Source: Bacteroidota bacterium
GTDB taxonomy: Bacteria > Bacteroidota > Bacteroidia > Bacteroidales > Prolixibacteraceae
NCBI GenBank assembly: GCA_024278975.1
Contig: JAJRSD010000056.1
Location: 1 to 40,240, forward strand
Reading direction: 5' to 3'
DNA: 40,240 bases
Part shown: positions 26,111-37,103 of the stretch, one piece after another
How the letters are laid out: each line of letters opens with the position of its first letter
Numbering within the stretch: position 1 is the stretch's first letter
Notes under the pieces: model-generated
The model's input: the letters and a program-made list of their open reading frames with translations, nothing else
Databases searched by the model: none
Told to the model about the DNA's origin: nothing
Program-made: the position numbers and the translations under genes

Positions 26111-28426
26111 TTAATTACTTTCTATAATATATTCACAGTTTATAACTTTCTCAACAAAATCTAAAGGAAAATAAAAATAGTGGTTCGATGCTTCGAAACC
26201 TATTCGCGAATCCTCTTTACTCGCTTTATACATAAGTTTCGAGAGTATAATTTCGTCTTTCGCAATTTTGCCGATAACAGATTTTTCGGTTTGAATTTCA
26301 TCTGAACTCAGATTTCCAGCAATTAGTTTATCGCGCGAAATAATAAAATTTATCTGGTTGGCTGTACTTTTAAAATGAATCCAGGCTGCGGTAGCAAACC
26401 GGTAATCTTCAATTGTATTTGCTTTTTGCACGGGTGTTTCAGCCATATCAACAGCTTTTTTGAAATAGGGAATTCCTTTTTCCCATTTATCTGCTAATTT
26501 TTTAAACTGATTGCCAAGAATATCTTGCGGGTAAATACCTTTCCACTTGCTTAAATCATCAAATGGAAAACCCAACATTGTTGAAGTTAGATTTGTGTGT
26601 GTGGCGTACAATGGATTGGAAATACCATAATTTACGGGTGCAAAATAAATTCCCAAACCATACGGAAACTCGGTAAACGCATCGCTAAATATTTTCCACG
26701 CTTTTATAACATCTTGCACCGAATTTTCTCCGTATCTTTTTTCAGCTATTTCAGCCAGCGATTCGGAAATTGTATTTGTCGGATTATCCTGTATTAATTT
26801 TACCAGCTCCATATTTGGCGAAGGATATCCGCCCAGCGACCAGCTTAACATTAACCCGTCAACATCTGCATTTTGAAGGTTTTTAATATGTTGGGCAAGT
26901 AAATTCATAACCGGTAGATAAGGAATTGCAGAAAGTTCCCATGTGTTATTCACCTGAATTTTAGCAATGGTTTTAAGATTGCGTTTTTTTGCAAGCACCC
27001 ATAAATGTGTGGCTCTGGGTCCCGGACCAACTACCGACAATGAATATTCTCCAACTTTGGCATCAATTCCGCCGCGGTTAATTGGTTTGCTCCATTCGCT
27101 AACACTCATATGGTAAACATTGTCGGGAAGCAGTTTAATAATATCATCAGCCCATCTGTTTTTTCCCCATGCCGAACCGTCGGGCCAGCCCCAGTCCCAA
27201 ACAATTACTTTTGCATTGGGGTTTCCCTGCCAGACTCCTTCGGCAATTGTTCTGTTTACTTCGGCAATTACTTCGGCAGGTTGCCTTTTCGAACATCGCG
27301 GACACAGCGTTCCATCGTGCCACGACCAGCAATTTGTGAGATTCTCGGAAGCAGTAATTGTAAAAACACCGCCCAATTCAGGTACTTTGCTAAAAACATT
27401 TGCCAGCGACTCTTTTAACCATTGGTTTACCTTTGGTACACTTGTACATAAACTTCCAAAACCTTTCTGTTCAACCCCCAAAACATCTTTATTATTTTCG
27501 AAGAATGATATCGGCAATCCTCGCGGCTCGTTCATATATAGATAAATTTTAATACCATATTTTTGAGTTCGCCGGGCAAGAGTTTGTAGATTTTTAAGCC
27601 GGGTTTCGTGTCCTTCGCCAAGATCGGGGAATATTTTACTCGATGTTAACTGATGCAGTGTAACATGAAGCCAAACTCCGTTTATCCCCTGTTTGCTGAG
27701 TTGTTGTAATAATCCTTCGGGGAATGGGTCGAGCTCAGGATTTAGCAGCGGGTCGCCAAAAGGTGCAAAGTATGAATAGACAAATCTTATTGGCTCATCT
27801 TTTTTATTTCTTGAAATAGCGGCTGGTTTAATATTTTTATCGACCTCCGATAATTTATTGATAAATGAAAATCTCTTTTCGCCCGGGTCAGTCAGTTCGT
27901 TACCAAAATTATCTTCAACTATCTTTTTTATCTCTTTACATCGCTGCTCTGTTTTTACATCAGGTTCAGTATATTTTAAATCATCACATTCAGGTTTCAT
28001 TCCTCCAACTTTAACCCATAAAAAATCGTCATCACGCAGAATTTCATCAAGTTTATCCGAAGTTTTATCCAATAATACAAGTAGTTGGTTATAGCTTATC
28101 AGATGCCAGTTGCGACGTATTAACGAAATATATCCACGCTGTAAAAACTCTTTGCCGGGCTTTTGTTTCGGTGGCAGTCCCATCGATAATCCGGCTTTTT
28201 CAATATTTATAGCCGATGTATTTAGAACTTTTGCCATTTGCTCAAGCGACACCGACTCCCAGTTTCGCCAGATAAATGCATGCATTCGCGATGGAAACCA
28301 CGAATATAGAATTTCCTGACTTACCTTGTTTTCAGTATTCTTGTCCGAATGAATTTCAGTAGTCGTTCGTTTTTGTGAACAGCTAAAAATCAGAAAAAGA
28401 GAAATAAGAATAATTATGTTTTTCAT
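26111..28426 (-). CDS. Unassigned glycosidase-like lipoprotein with duplicated RNW motif
   Basis: This 771-residue lipoprotein has the lipobox LIFSC. Residues about 51-136 hold two tandem copies of a helical motif (RNW-3-S-2-Q-4-L), 51 residues apart. A TIM-barrel-like catalytic region begins near FVYSYFAPFGDP (about 215) and continues through YLYMNEPRGLP and the segment FTITASENLTNCWSWHDGTLCPRC (355-378), which holds a candidate acid (E361) and clustered cysteines. The LCTSVPKV-to-CPRC pattern resembles GH20/GH84/GH123-like barrels and DUF4838 proteins, but I cannot place it in a GH family. The C-terminal part is helical. Its position between a GH2 enzyme and a CBM9-like protein argues for glycan degradation. 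Confidence 0.7.
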   Translation of the reverse strand: MKNIIILISLFLIFSCSQKRTTTEIHSDKNTENKVSQEILYSWFPSRMHAFIWRNWESVSLEQMAKVLNTSAINIEKAGLSMGLPPKQKPGKEFLQRGYISLIRRNWHLISYNQLLVLLDKTSDKLDEILRDDDFLWVKVGGMKPECDDLKYTEPDVKTEQRCKEIKKIVEDNFGNELTDPGEKRFSFINKLSEVDKNIKPAAISRNKKDEPIRFVYSYFAPFGDPLLNPELDPFPEGLLQQLSKQGINGVWLHVTLHQLTSSKIFPDLGEGHETRLKNLQTLARRTQKYGIKIYLYMNEPRGLPISFFENNKDVLGVEQKGFGSLCTSVPKVNQWLKESLANVFSKVPELGGVFTITASENLTNCWSWHDGTLCPRCSKRQPAEVIAEVNRTIAEGVWQGNPNAKVIVWDWGWPDGSAWGKNRWADDIIKLLPDNVYHMSVSEWSKPINRGGIDAKVGEYSLSVVGPGPRATHLWVLAKKRNLKTIAKIQVNNTWELSAIPYLPVMNLLAQHIKNLQNADVDGLMLSWSLGGYPSPNMELVKLIQDNPTNTISESLAEIAEKRYGENSVQDVIKAWKIFSDAFTEFPYGLGIYFAPVNYGISNPLYATHTNLTSTMLGFPFDDLSKWKGIYPQDILGNQFKKLADKWEKGIPYFKKAVDMAETPVQKANTIEDYRFATAAWIHFKSTANQINFIISRDKLIAGNLSSDEIQTEKSVIGKIAKDEIILSKLMYKASKEDSRIGFEASNHYFYFPLDFVEKVINCEYIIESN

Positions 28427-28461
28427 TTTGGTTTAGTTTATGGTTACAATGATAAAACAAT

Positions 28462-28548
28462 CCGTTGGTTAAAACCAACGGCAAATGATATTTTACACAA
28501 AATATATTAGATACAGGAATATTCTTTGCCGTCCCATTTATGGGACGG
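28462..28548. repeat. Pair of inverted 20-nt palindromes (REP-like)
   Basis: Two hairpins have the same 9-2-9 geometry: ccgttggtt-aa-aaccaacgg (28462-28481) and ccgtcccat-tt-atgggacgg (28529-28548). They face each other through matching flanks, gcaaatgatatt after the first and aatattctttgc before the second, so the pair is itself an inverted repeat. This is the architecture of REP/BIME-like elements mobilised by RAYT transposases. It lies in the 180-bp gap between the GH2 gene and the next gene of the operon. Confidence 0.65.
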
Positions 28549-28606
28549 ATAAAGGAAACAAAATTAAATAGGATTTTAACCCGTAATATGCATAATGACT
28601 TATACA

Positions 28607-31822
<3,216 letters not shown>

Positions 31823-31914
31823 TTATTGAGTGATGTAAACTCCAATTCGTATAAATCGTAATTATTTATTTTTATACTTTGCCAACATCCCTTAGGTTTT
31901 TTCAGTACACTAAA

Positions 31915-31947
31915 ATTCACGGTGTGACTTCGAGTCACGCCGTGAAT
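31915..31947 (-). terminator. Strong terminator hairpin after the fucosidase gene
   Basis: A 15-bp stem with one G-T pair (31915-31929 with 31933-31947) carries a 3-nt loop. On the minus strand it follows the alpha-fucosidase stop by about 55 bp and is followed by ttttagtg. It separates that gene pair from the GH2 operon, whose start codon lies at 31763-31765. Confidence 0.75.
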
Positions 31948-32001
31948 ATATTTACCAGTCGTGGCAAGCTGTCCGATTTGCCGGAATGGTTATTCAACAA
32001 T

Positions 32002-33018
32002 CTAATAATTCGAATTTATTAACTCTCCAACTTCAGTAAGGGTTTTAACATCAATATCTCTGATTTTTCCTTCGTAATTGGGACCAATATCAATCGAGAA
32101 AATATTCCCAAATTTTACTGCCCCAACATAATCATTATAAAGTTTTTCGGTCGGATGACAGAGTGTATCATGTTTTGGCAGCGAGTAAAACCAATCGGCT
32201 CCGCCATCGTGTTCGGGTAAAATAGGGTAGGTAAATTCGGCGACTAAAAAATTGTCGTAATTATCTTTTAAATGATTTTCTCCCCAAACCGCTTTTTTAT
32301 CGCCAATTTGTCCCGGCCTCCCACGTTCTCTAAGGTTCAATCTGCCTGCAGTTTCTCCGGTGTTAAATCCGATAAAACAATTGGGTTGAAATTGGTGTAT
32401 AAATTTAACTGTCTCTGTGTGCGACAATCCGCCATCGCCAACCGCATGATCCATCCAGAAGAATTCGATGGGACCGTATTTTGTGCAAAGTTCTTTGAGT
32501 TGGGCTTTTTTCGTCTCAGGATTAATACTTTTTCCTGCACTCCAACCTTTTCCATCGGCTGCACCCGGCCAGTTCCAGTCGCCTTCCGAAAAATAGAAAG
32601 CCAGTTTAATTCCATACTTATCGCACGATTCTCGAAGTTTTGCAACAACATCGATCCCAAGCTGGCTGTTCGTAACTTTTTTGTCGGTGGTTTCAGTATC
32701 CCACAAACAGAATCCGTCGTGATGTTTTGTAAGAAAAAGAATATATCCCATTCCGGCGTCTCTGGCAGTTTTGCACCACTGGTCGGTGTCGCAGCCTGTT
32801 GCTTTAAAAAAGGTTGCATCTTTGTCGAGAGTGGGTGTCCATTCGCTTCCGTAAAAAGTACTGAACGACCAGCAAATAAACATTCCCCATTTCATATCTT
32901 TTATCTGTTCGGCACGAATTGTATCGTCAATTTTTATTGTGTAATCAGGAGTTGGTTTTGTATTACATCCAACCGAAATAAACAATCCTAACAGGAGTAA
33001 GACCGATATTTTTTTCAT
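32002..33018 (-). CDS. GH29 alpha-L-fucosidase, short lipoprotein form
   Basis: This 338-residue lipoprotein has the lipobox ISVGC. The catalytic barrel has the GH29 landmarks KWGMFICW (43-50), YILFLTKHHDGFCLWDT (92-108), FYFSEGDWNWPG (141-152) and the nucleophile in FFWMDH (D190). The protein ends at IGPNYEGKIRDIDVKTLTEVGELI, which closes the barrel, so the usual C-terminal beta-sandwich is absent. It should release alpha-L-fucose at the cell surface. The ATG at 33018 is used because the two-codon longer frame would need a TTG. It lies 34 bp after the DUF4038 gene, in the same operon. Confidence 0.92.
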   Translation of the reverse strand: MKKISVLLLLGLFISVGCNTKPTPDYTIKIDDTIRAEQIKDMKWGMFICWSFSTFYGSEWTPTLDKDATFFKATGCDTDQWCKTARDAGMGYILFLTKHHDGFCLWDTETTDKKVTNSQLGIDVVAKLRESCDKYGIKLAFYFSEGDWNWPGAADGKGWSAGKSINPETKKAQLKELCTKYGPIEFFWMDHAVGDGGLSHTETVKFIHQFQPNCFIGFNTGETAGRLNLRERGRPGQIGDKKAVWGENHLKDNYDNFLVAEFTYPILPEHDGGADWFYSLPKHDTLCHPTEKLYNDYVGAVKFGNIFSIDIGPNYEGKIRDIDVKTLTEVGELINSNY

Positions 33019-33052
33019 AATCAATAATTATTTACAAATTTGATGATATAAT

Positions 33053-34618
33053 CTATTTCAAAATTAGCAGCCAGTCGTTATTCGGTCCTGGAATTCCGAG
33101 AGTATCAAAAGTAAAACTTTTATTCCCTTTTAAAATATCAGTGTAAAAAGGTGTTGGTTTTTTATATTGTTTTTCGTTTACACGCCACATTCCTGTTCGT
33201 GGATTAAACCAATAGGCATCCATACTTTCTGAATTCAACAAAGTAAGATCCAGCTTAATATCTCTGCCATTTGCAGAATATACCATTGCCCAGGTTCCGT
33301 CAGAACCTCGCATTGCAGTGATTCTATCGGAAGTGGCATTGGGTTTATTTTTTGCATCCGGGCCGCCGTCACCGTCACCAACAGTCATTCCGTCTCCTTT
33401 TGTTTCGCCTTGGTTACCTACAATTAACTTTTGGTCGGGCATTCTATTTAGAAACTGTTTATCTGTCCATATTTCACGAATAACAGTATAAAGATAAGCC
33501 ATTTGTGTAACGCCCGGTAATTGCAAATTTTCTTTCCAGTTTTTTGGGAAAATCCAGTTATCACTGCCGTAAGTATTTCCAAATCCACCTGCAAGTACTG
33601 TTTGATATGCCTGATAACGAACTGCCCAGGCACTTGTTGCTCCTTCGTATCGTCCTTCGAATAACCATGTTGGTTTAACCGGAGTTAAGTTGTAGTCACC
33701 CGGAACCGAAATAATCTGGTCGTAAGGTGTATCCTGAATTGAGTTAAATGCCAGCCAGTTTTCGTTGTGAAACCATTTTGAAGAATTGGCTGCCCATTTC
33801 CGTGGATGGTACGAAATTAAAATATCGCTGTAATTGGCTTGTCCATCATAATTACTTACTCCATTTTTTCCGTCTGCCAGTCCTTCTGCCATTGCACTCC
33901 AAATTTTACGAAAATCCTGCACTCCATCATCGGTATAATTTATTGCAGACCGATCGCCTCCCAACATCCAAATAATATTATTTTTGTTTCCATATCGTTG
34001 TCCGAGCCATACGCCATATTTATAAGCACTCTCATTATCAAAAACAATGTTATCGTTGGGTGTCTGTTTCGAATAACTACCTGCAACCCAATTTCCCCAT
34101 GTGGGATGTAGAGATAGATATAATCCGGTTTTGGCAGCACTATTAATTGTAAAATCAAGATGATCCCAATAATCATATTGTTCAATATCTTTATAATTTT
34201 CACCCTCGGTAACTATTGGCAACAATGGATTTGGATTACCCAATGAATCGCATGAAAAAGGAAGATCTCCATAAAATGATTTGTCGTTACAATAAGGAGT
34301 GTCAATATTATCAGTAAGAATAACAGCCGAAACCATATTGAATTTTTGACTTTTTAGAAGATTAAAAAAAGCTGTAATATCTTCTCGACTTCCGTTTTTA
34401 ATCAGTTGCCATGCTGTATAATTATTTATAAAAACAGGTGTTCCACTGATTGTTTCAAGCAAATGGGGATTTTTGCGACTAACCTGTAATTTCTCAATAT
34501 TATTTGTTTTTTCAATATGAGTATTTATATTCTTACTGTTTATAGAGTCAAATTGAAATAACAGTGTTATAATAATTTCAAGAAAGAGAAAGAGTACTGA
34601 TATTGGTGCAATTTTCAT
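33053..34618 (-). CDS. DUF4038/apiosidase-like glycoside hydrolase with collagen-binding-like C-terminus
   Basis: This 521-residue protein has an N-terminal hydrophobic signal (about 5-22). The barrel shows PHLLETISGTPVFINNYTAW, WDHLDFTINSAAKTGLYLSLHPTWGNW, IIWMLGGDRS and WLFEGRYEGA. Its order and spacing match the DUF4038 barrel found in GH140-like apiosidases, with candidate acids in GGDRS and FEGRY. The C-terminal 80 residues (WAMVYSANGRDIKLDL, AYWFNPRTGMWR) match the putative collagen-binding domain that usually follows. GH140 acts on apiose of rhamnogalacturonan II, but DUF4038 proteins are diverse, so specificity is unproven. It heads an operon with the fucosidase. Confidence 0.85.
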   Translation of the reverse strand: MKIAPISVLFLFLEIIITLLFQFDSINSKNINTHIEKTNNIEKLQVSRKNPHLLETISGTPVFINNYTAWQLIKNGSREDITAFFNLLKSQKFNMVSAVILTDNIDTPYCNDKSFYGDLPFSCDSLGNPNPLLPIVTEGENYKDIEQYDYWDHLDFTINSAAKTGLYLSLHPTWGNWVAGSYSKQTPNDNIVFDNESAYKYGVWLGQRYGNKNNIIWMLGGDRSAINYTDDGVQDFRKIWSAMAEGLADGKNGVSNYDGQANYSDILISYHPRKWAANSSKWFHNENWLAFNSIQDTPYDQIISVPGDYNLTPVKPTWLFEGRYEGATSAWAVRYQAYQTVLAGGFGNTYGSDNWIFPKNWKENLQLPGVTQMAYLYTVIREIWTDKQFLNRMPDQKLIVGNQGETKGDGMTVGDGDGGPDAKNKPNATSDRITAMRGSDGTWAMVYSANGRDIKLDLTLLNSESMDAYWFNPRTGMWRVNEKQYKKPTPFYTDILKGNKSFTFDTLGIPGPNNDWLLILK

Positions 34619-34635
34619 AAATTTATTTTTATTCT

Positions 34636-34662
34636 CAAAAGTAAATAAACTCTCTGTTTTTT
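34636..34662 (-). promoter_or_regulatory. Possible Bacteroidota promoter for the DUF4038-fucosidase operon
   Basis: On the minus strand TACTTTTG (34636-34643) fits the TAnnTTTG -7 element. The nearest upstream TTTG is 24 nt away, longer than the usual 19-20 nt, and the predicted leader is very short. Treat as tentative. Confidence 0.3.
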
Positions 34663-34999
34663 GGTTGCAAATAGCTGTATAATTTTACAGTTGAATGTAT
34701 CTTTTGTTAAGTTTGCTATATCAAACGTTATGTCATCATTGGTGTCTGATTAAAATTAGAGATTATACCAAATTAACCATAAAATGTCGCATATTAACTC
34801 ATTCTTTTTCGTTTTCTATTCGTTGAGAAATTGTAACATAGCTAAGGCCATTTTACAATTTTCCATCTTAATAAAACAAAAAATAATTGCATCCCCAATG
34901 GTGAGTTTTATAAAACAATCGCTGTAAATAATAACAATAGAGCTGGTTGTGGAGATGTGTTTTAGTGTGTTATTCATGCTGTGCATGTAAAATCCCTAA
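34663..34999. other. Intergenic region between the hydrolase operon and the M6 protease
   Basis: I saw no gene-like ORF or RNA gene here. The short plus-strand frames are AT-rich and unrecognised. Only a terminator-like hairpin at 35000-35040, just right of this stretch, stands out. Confidence 0.5.
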
Positions 35000-35040
35000 A
35001 AAAAATGGAGAAACCCAATTATTGGACTTATCCATTTTTT
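35000..35040. terminator. Long hairpin with T-tract downstream of the M6 protease gene
   Basis: An outer 10-bp stem, aaaaaatgga (35000-35009) / tccatttttt (35031-35040), encloses an inner ccaa/ttgg stem. The minus strand reads into a T8 tract, so it can terminate the protease transcript about 95 nt after its stop codon. Confidence 0.45.
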
Positions 35041-35133
35041 GCTTTTTTTACTTTACTACTGAAAATCCCTCAAGAATACGATAATGTGAATATACACAAA
35101 GTTTTAATGAACAATAAATTATTCAGATGGCTG

Positions 35134-37035
35134 TTATGGCAGTGGCGGTGGCAGTGGTGTAGAATTTGCTATTTCTATACTACTGCTTACTTCGATAGAA
35201 CTATTTACTTCAATTGCAGCAGTGCCATTAGCTCTTAAAATATTACCTGTAATTGTTAAAATATTTGGGTCTTTACAGTAAAAAGACGAACCAATTCCAA
35301 ACATTAATGTTCTACATGTATAATCCATATCAACAAACATGTATTTACCTAGGAATATAAGAATGTCCATATTCGTAGCTGGCACGCTACCCCCAAGCCA
35401 GTTTGCCGCATTTGAAAATAAATTGTCTCCGCCTCCTCCTATAAAAACCGCTGCCATAAAATTAAATGTAACCGTTTTGTCTGTACTATTTTCAGTGATT
35501 CCAGATAAGGGTTGAGCGGTATTTGCTCCTGCCCACGACTTTGAGTGTGGGGTAGTTGTATCACCAAATAACGTTTTAGCCCCTGTTCCGGGGAATGGAC
35601 ATCCAGATCCGTTAATAGTACCATAAACAGCAGTTGGATTTCCCGAAGCATTTGCGCAAACCGGATACATTCCCTGATGATCGCCTGCATTAATATCATT
35701 AGAACCTGTATGTGAAGTAATAAAACTACCATCAACATGATAAATTAACATACCATGTCCAGGTATTGAAGCATCGAATTTTAACTGCTGCCTATTTTCA
35801 ATTAAAAAGTATTCATTGGCAGTTGTTGTATTAAAGCGATAAAAACTGTTTGAATTTTCGGCAGAGTTATGTAATGTAATTTGAGTTGGGGAACTAAGAG
35901 TAGTTGCAGTTGCCCAACCATAAACGGTTATTCTATTATAAGGATTATGATGAGCTGGCGTTATGCCATCATTATTCCAATTACCTGACGCCATCATATC
36001 CCAATCTCCTGTACCATCATACTCCCCACCTGTTCCATAATCGGTATCGTAAAAATCTTTTGCGCCAAGAACATGCCCAAACTCGTGACAAATTACTCCT
36101 ATCCGACTAATTCCACCACCTGAATTACTCCTATATTCAGCCGAACATGAATATCTGCTGATATCTTTCCCATCTAAAGTCACAGTAGGAATACTCCATG
36201 CATGAGCCCAGATTGCATCTGCAGGAGCTCCTGCCTCTTCGCCATATCCGGCATAAATAATATACACTCCATCAACAGTGCCATCTCCATCATTATCAAA
36301 ATCGGCATAGTTTACATCAGCATCAGCCAAATTAACAGCTTCAGTAACCAAAGCCCTTGGATTTTTGTCATCTCCGCCTACATTTGCTCCATAATAAGCC
36401 ATAACACTGTCTGCAGTATATGGTCCCGCGACGGTAACTGATAAATCAAGCTGACCATAAGAATCCTCCAGATAAAAATCTTTAACACTACCTGAAGCAC
36501 CGTCAGCCGAATAATTAACCTGATTAAACAGATCATTAAAATCTGATTGAGTTTTTGTAAAAGCTAAATCTGGATATCCGATTAAAATACAAACCAGTTT
36601 CCGATTTCCAGTTGTGGGAAATGCCTTTTTTAGTTCCACATCCCGAATTATCCGTAAACTTTTTAACTGACTAACCTGAATACGGGAAAATACCAGATGT
36701 TTTTCAATAGTACTAAGAAAAGTGATGTCAATTGCAGAACGTTCATTAAGATTTTTTGCAATGATTCCTGTTTTTATTAACTCTTTTTCAGCATTTAGTT
36801 GTGCATATTCATAAAAACCTTCATCATTAAAAATAATCGTAAAACCATCTATGGTTTCTGCCCATTTCATACTTTCATCACCCTTTAAAAGTATAGTTAT
36901 TTTAGAGCCATCAGGTTGTGTAAATTCTATAGGATAAGGCCTGGCAACACTTGAATATGTTAAAATAGAAATAGAACTTAGCACTACAATGATTAACATC
37001 GTATAAACAATATTTATATTTCTTGTTTGATTCAT
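35134..37035 (-). CDS. M6-family (immune-inhibitor-A-like) secreted metalloprotease
   Basis: This 633-residue zinc protease has a hydrophobic N-terminal signal (about 10-30). A propeptide-like region precedes the catalytic domain, with RKLVCILIGYPDLAF, the DFDNDGDGTVDGVYIIYAGYGEEAG calcium-like loop (245-269), and the zinc motif HEFGHVLGAKDFYD (317-330, HExxHxxGxxD). GTGDWDMMASGNWN and FLIENRQQLKFDASIPGHGMLIYHVD are typical of M6 proteases. A C-terminal FSNAANWLGGSVPATNMDIL segment resembles repeats of T9SS-secreted proteins. The protein then stops after NSTPLPPPLP with no recognisable T9SS sorting domain, so it may be truncated. It is transcribed after the big repeat protein but has a terminator between. 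Confidence 0.88.
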   Translation of the reverse strand: MNQTRNINIVYTMLIIVVLSSISILTYSSVARPYPIEFTQPDGSKITILLKGDESMKWAETIDGFTIIFNDEGFYEYAQLNAEKELIKTGIIAKNLNERSAIDITFLSTIEKHLVFSRIQVSQLKSLRIIRDVELKKAFPTTGNRKLVCILIGYPDLAFTKTQSDFNDLFNQVNYSADGASGSVKDFYLEDSYGQLDLSVTVAGPYTADSVMAYYGANVGGDDKNPRALVTEAVNLADADVNYADFDNDGDGTVDGVYIIYAGYGEEAGAPADAIWAHAWSIPTVTLDGKDISRYSCSAEYRSNSGGGISRIGVICHEFGHVLGAKDFYDTDYGTGGEYDGTGDWDMMASGNWNNDGITPAHHNPYNRITVYGWATATTLSSPTQITLHNSAENSNSFYRFNTTTANEYFLIENRQQLKFDASIPGHGMLIYHVDGSFITSHTGSNDINAGDHQGMYPVCANASGNPTAVYGTINGSGCPFPGTGAKTLFGDTTTPHSKSWAGANTAQPLSGITENSTDKTVTFNFMAAVFIGGGGDNLFSNAANWLGGSVPATNMDILIFLGKYMFVDMDYTCRTLMFGIGSSFYCKDPNILTITGNILRANGTAAIEVNSSIEVSSSIEIANSTPLPPPLP

Positions 37036-37063
37036 AATTATATATTTAACAATTAATAAAAAT

Positions 37064-37092
37064 AAACCAACAGGGGAAGTCCCTGTTGATTT
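37064..37092 (-). terminator. Terminator hairpin after the large repeat protein gene
   Basis: An 8-bp perfect stem (caacaggg 37068-37075 / ccctgttg 37081-37088) has a 5-nt loop and flanking A/T pairs. On the minus strand it follows the stop codon at 37104 and runs into tttatttttatt. The protease start codon lies only about 30 bp further on. Confidence 0.65.
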
Positions 37093-37103
37093 ATATAAAT
37101 TTT

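Noticed and set aside
32272-32991. 239-residue plus-strand ORF opposite the fucosidase
   Set aside because: The minus strand encodes a clear GH29 enzyme with catalytic motifs; the opposite frame has no domain and no ribosome-binding context.
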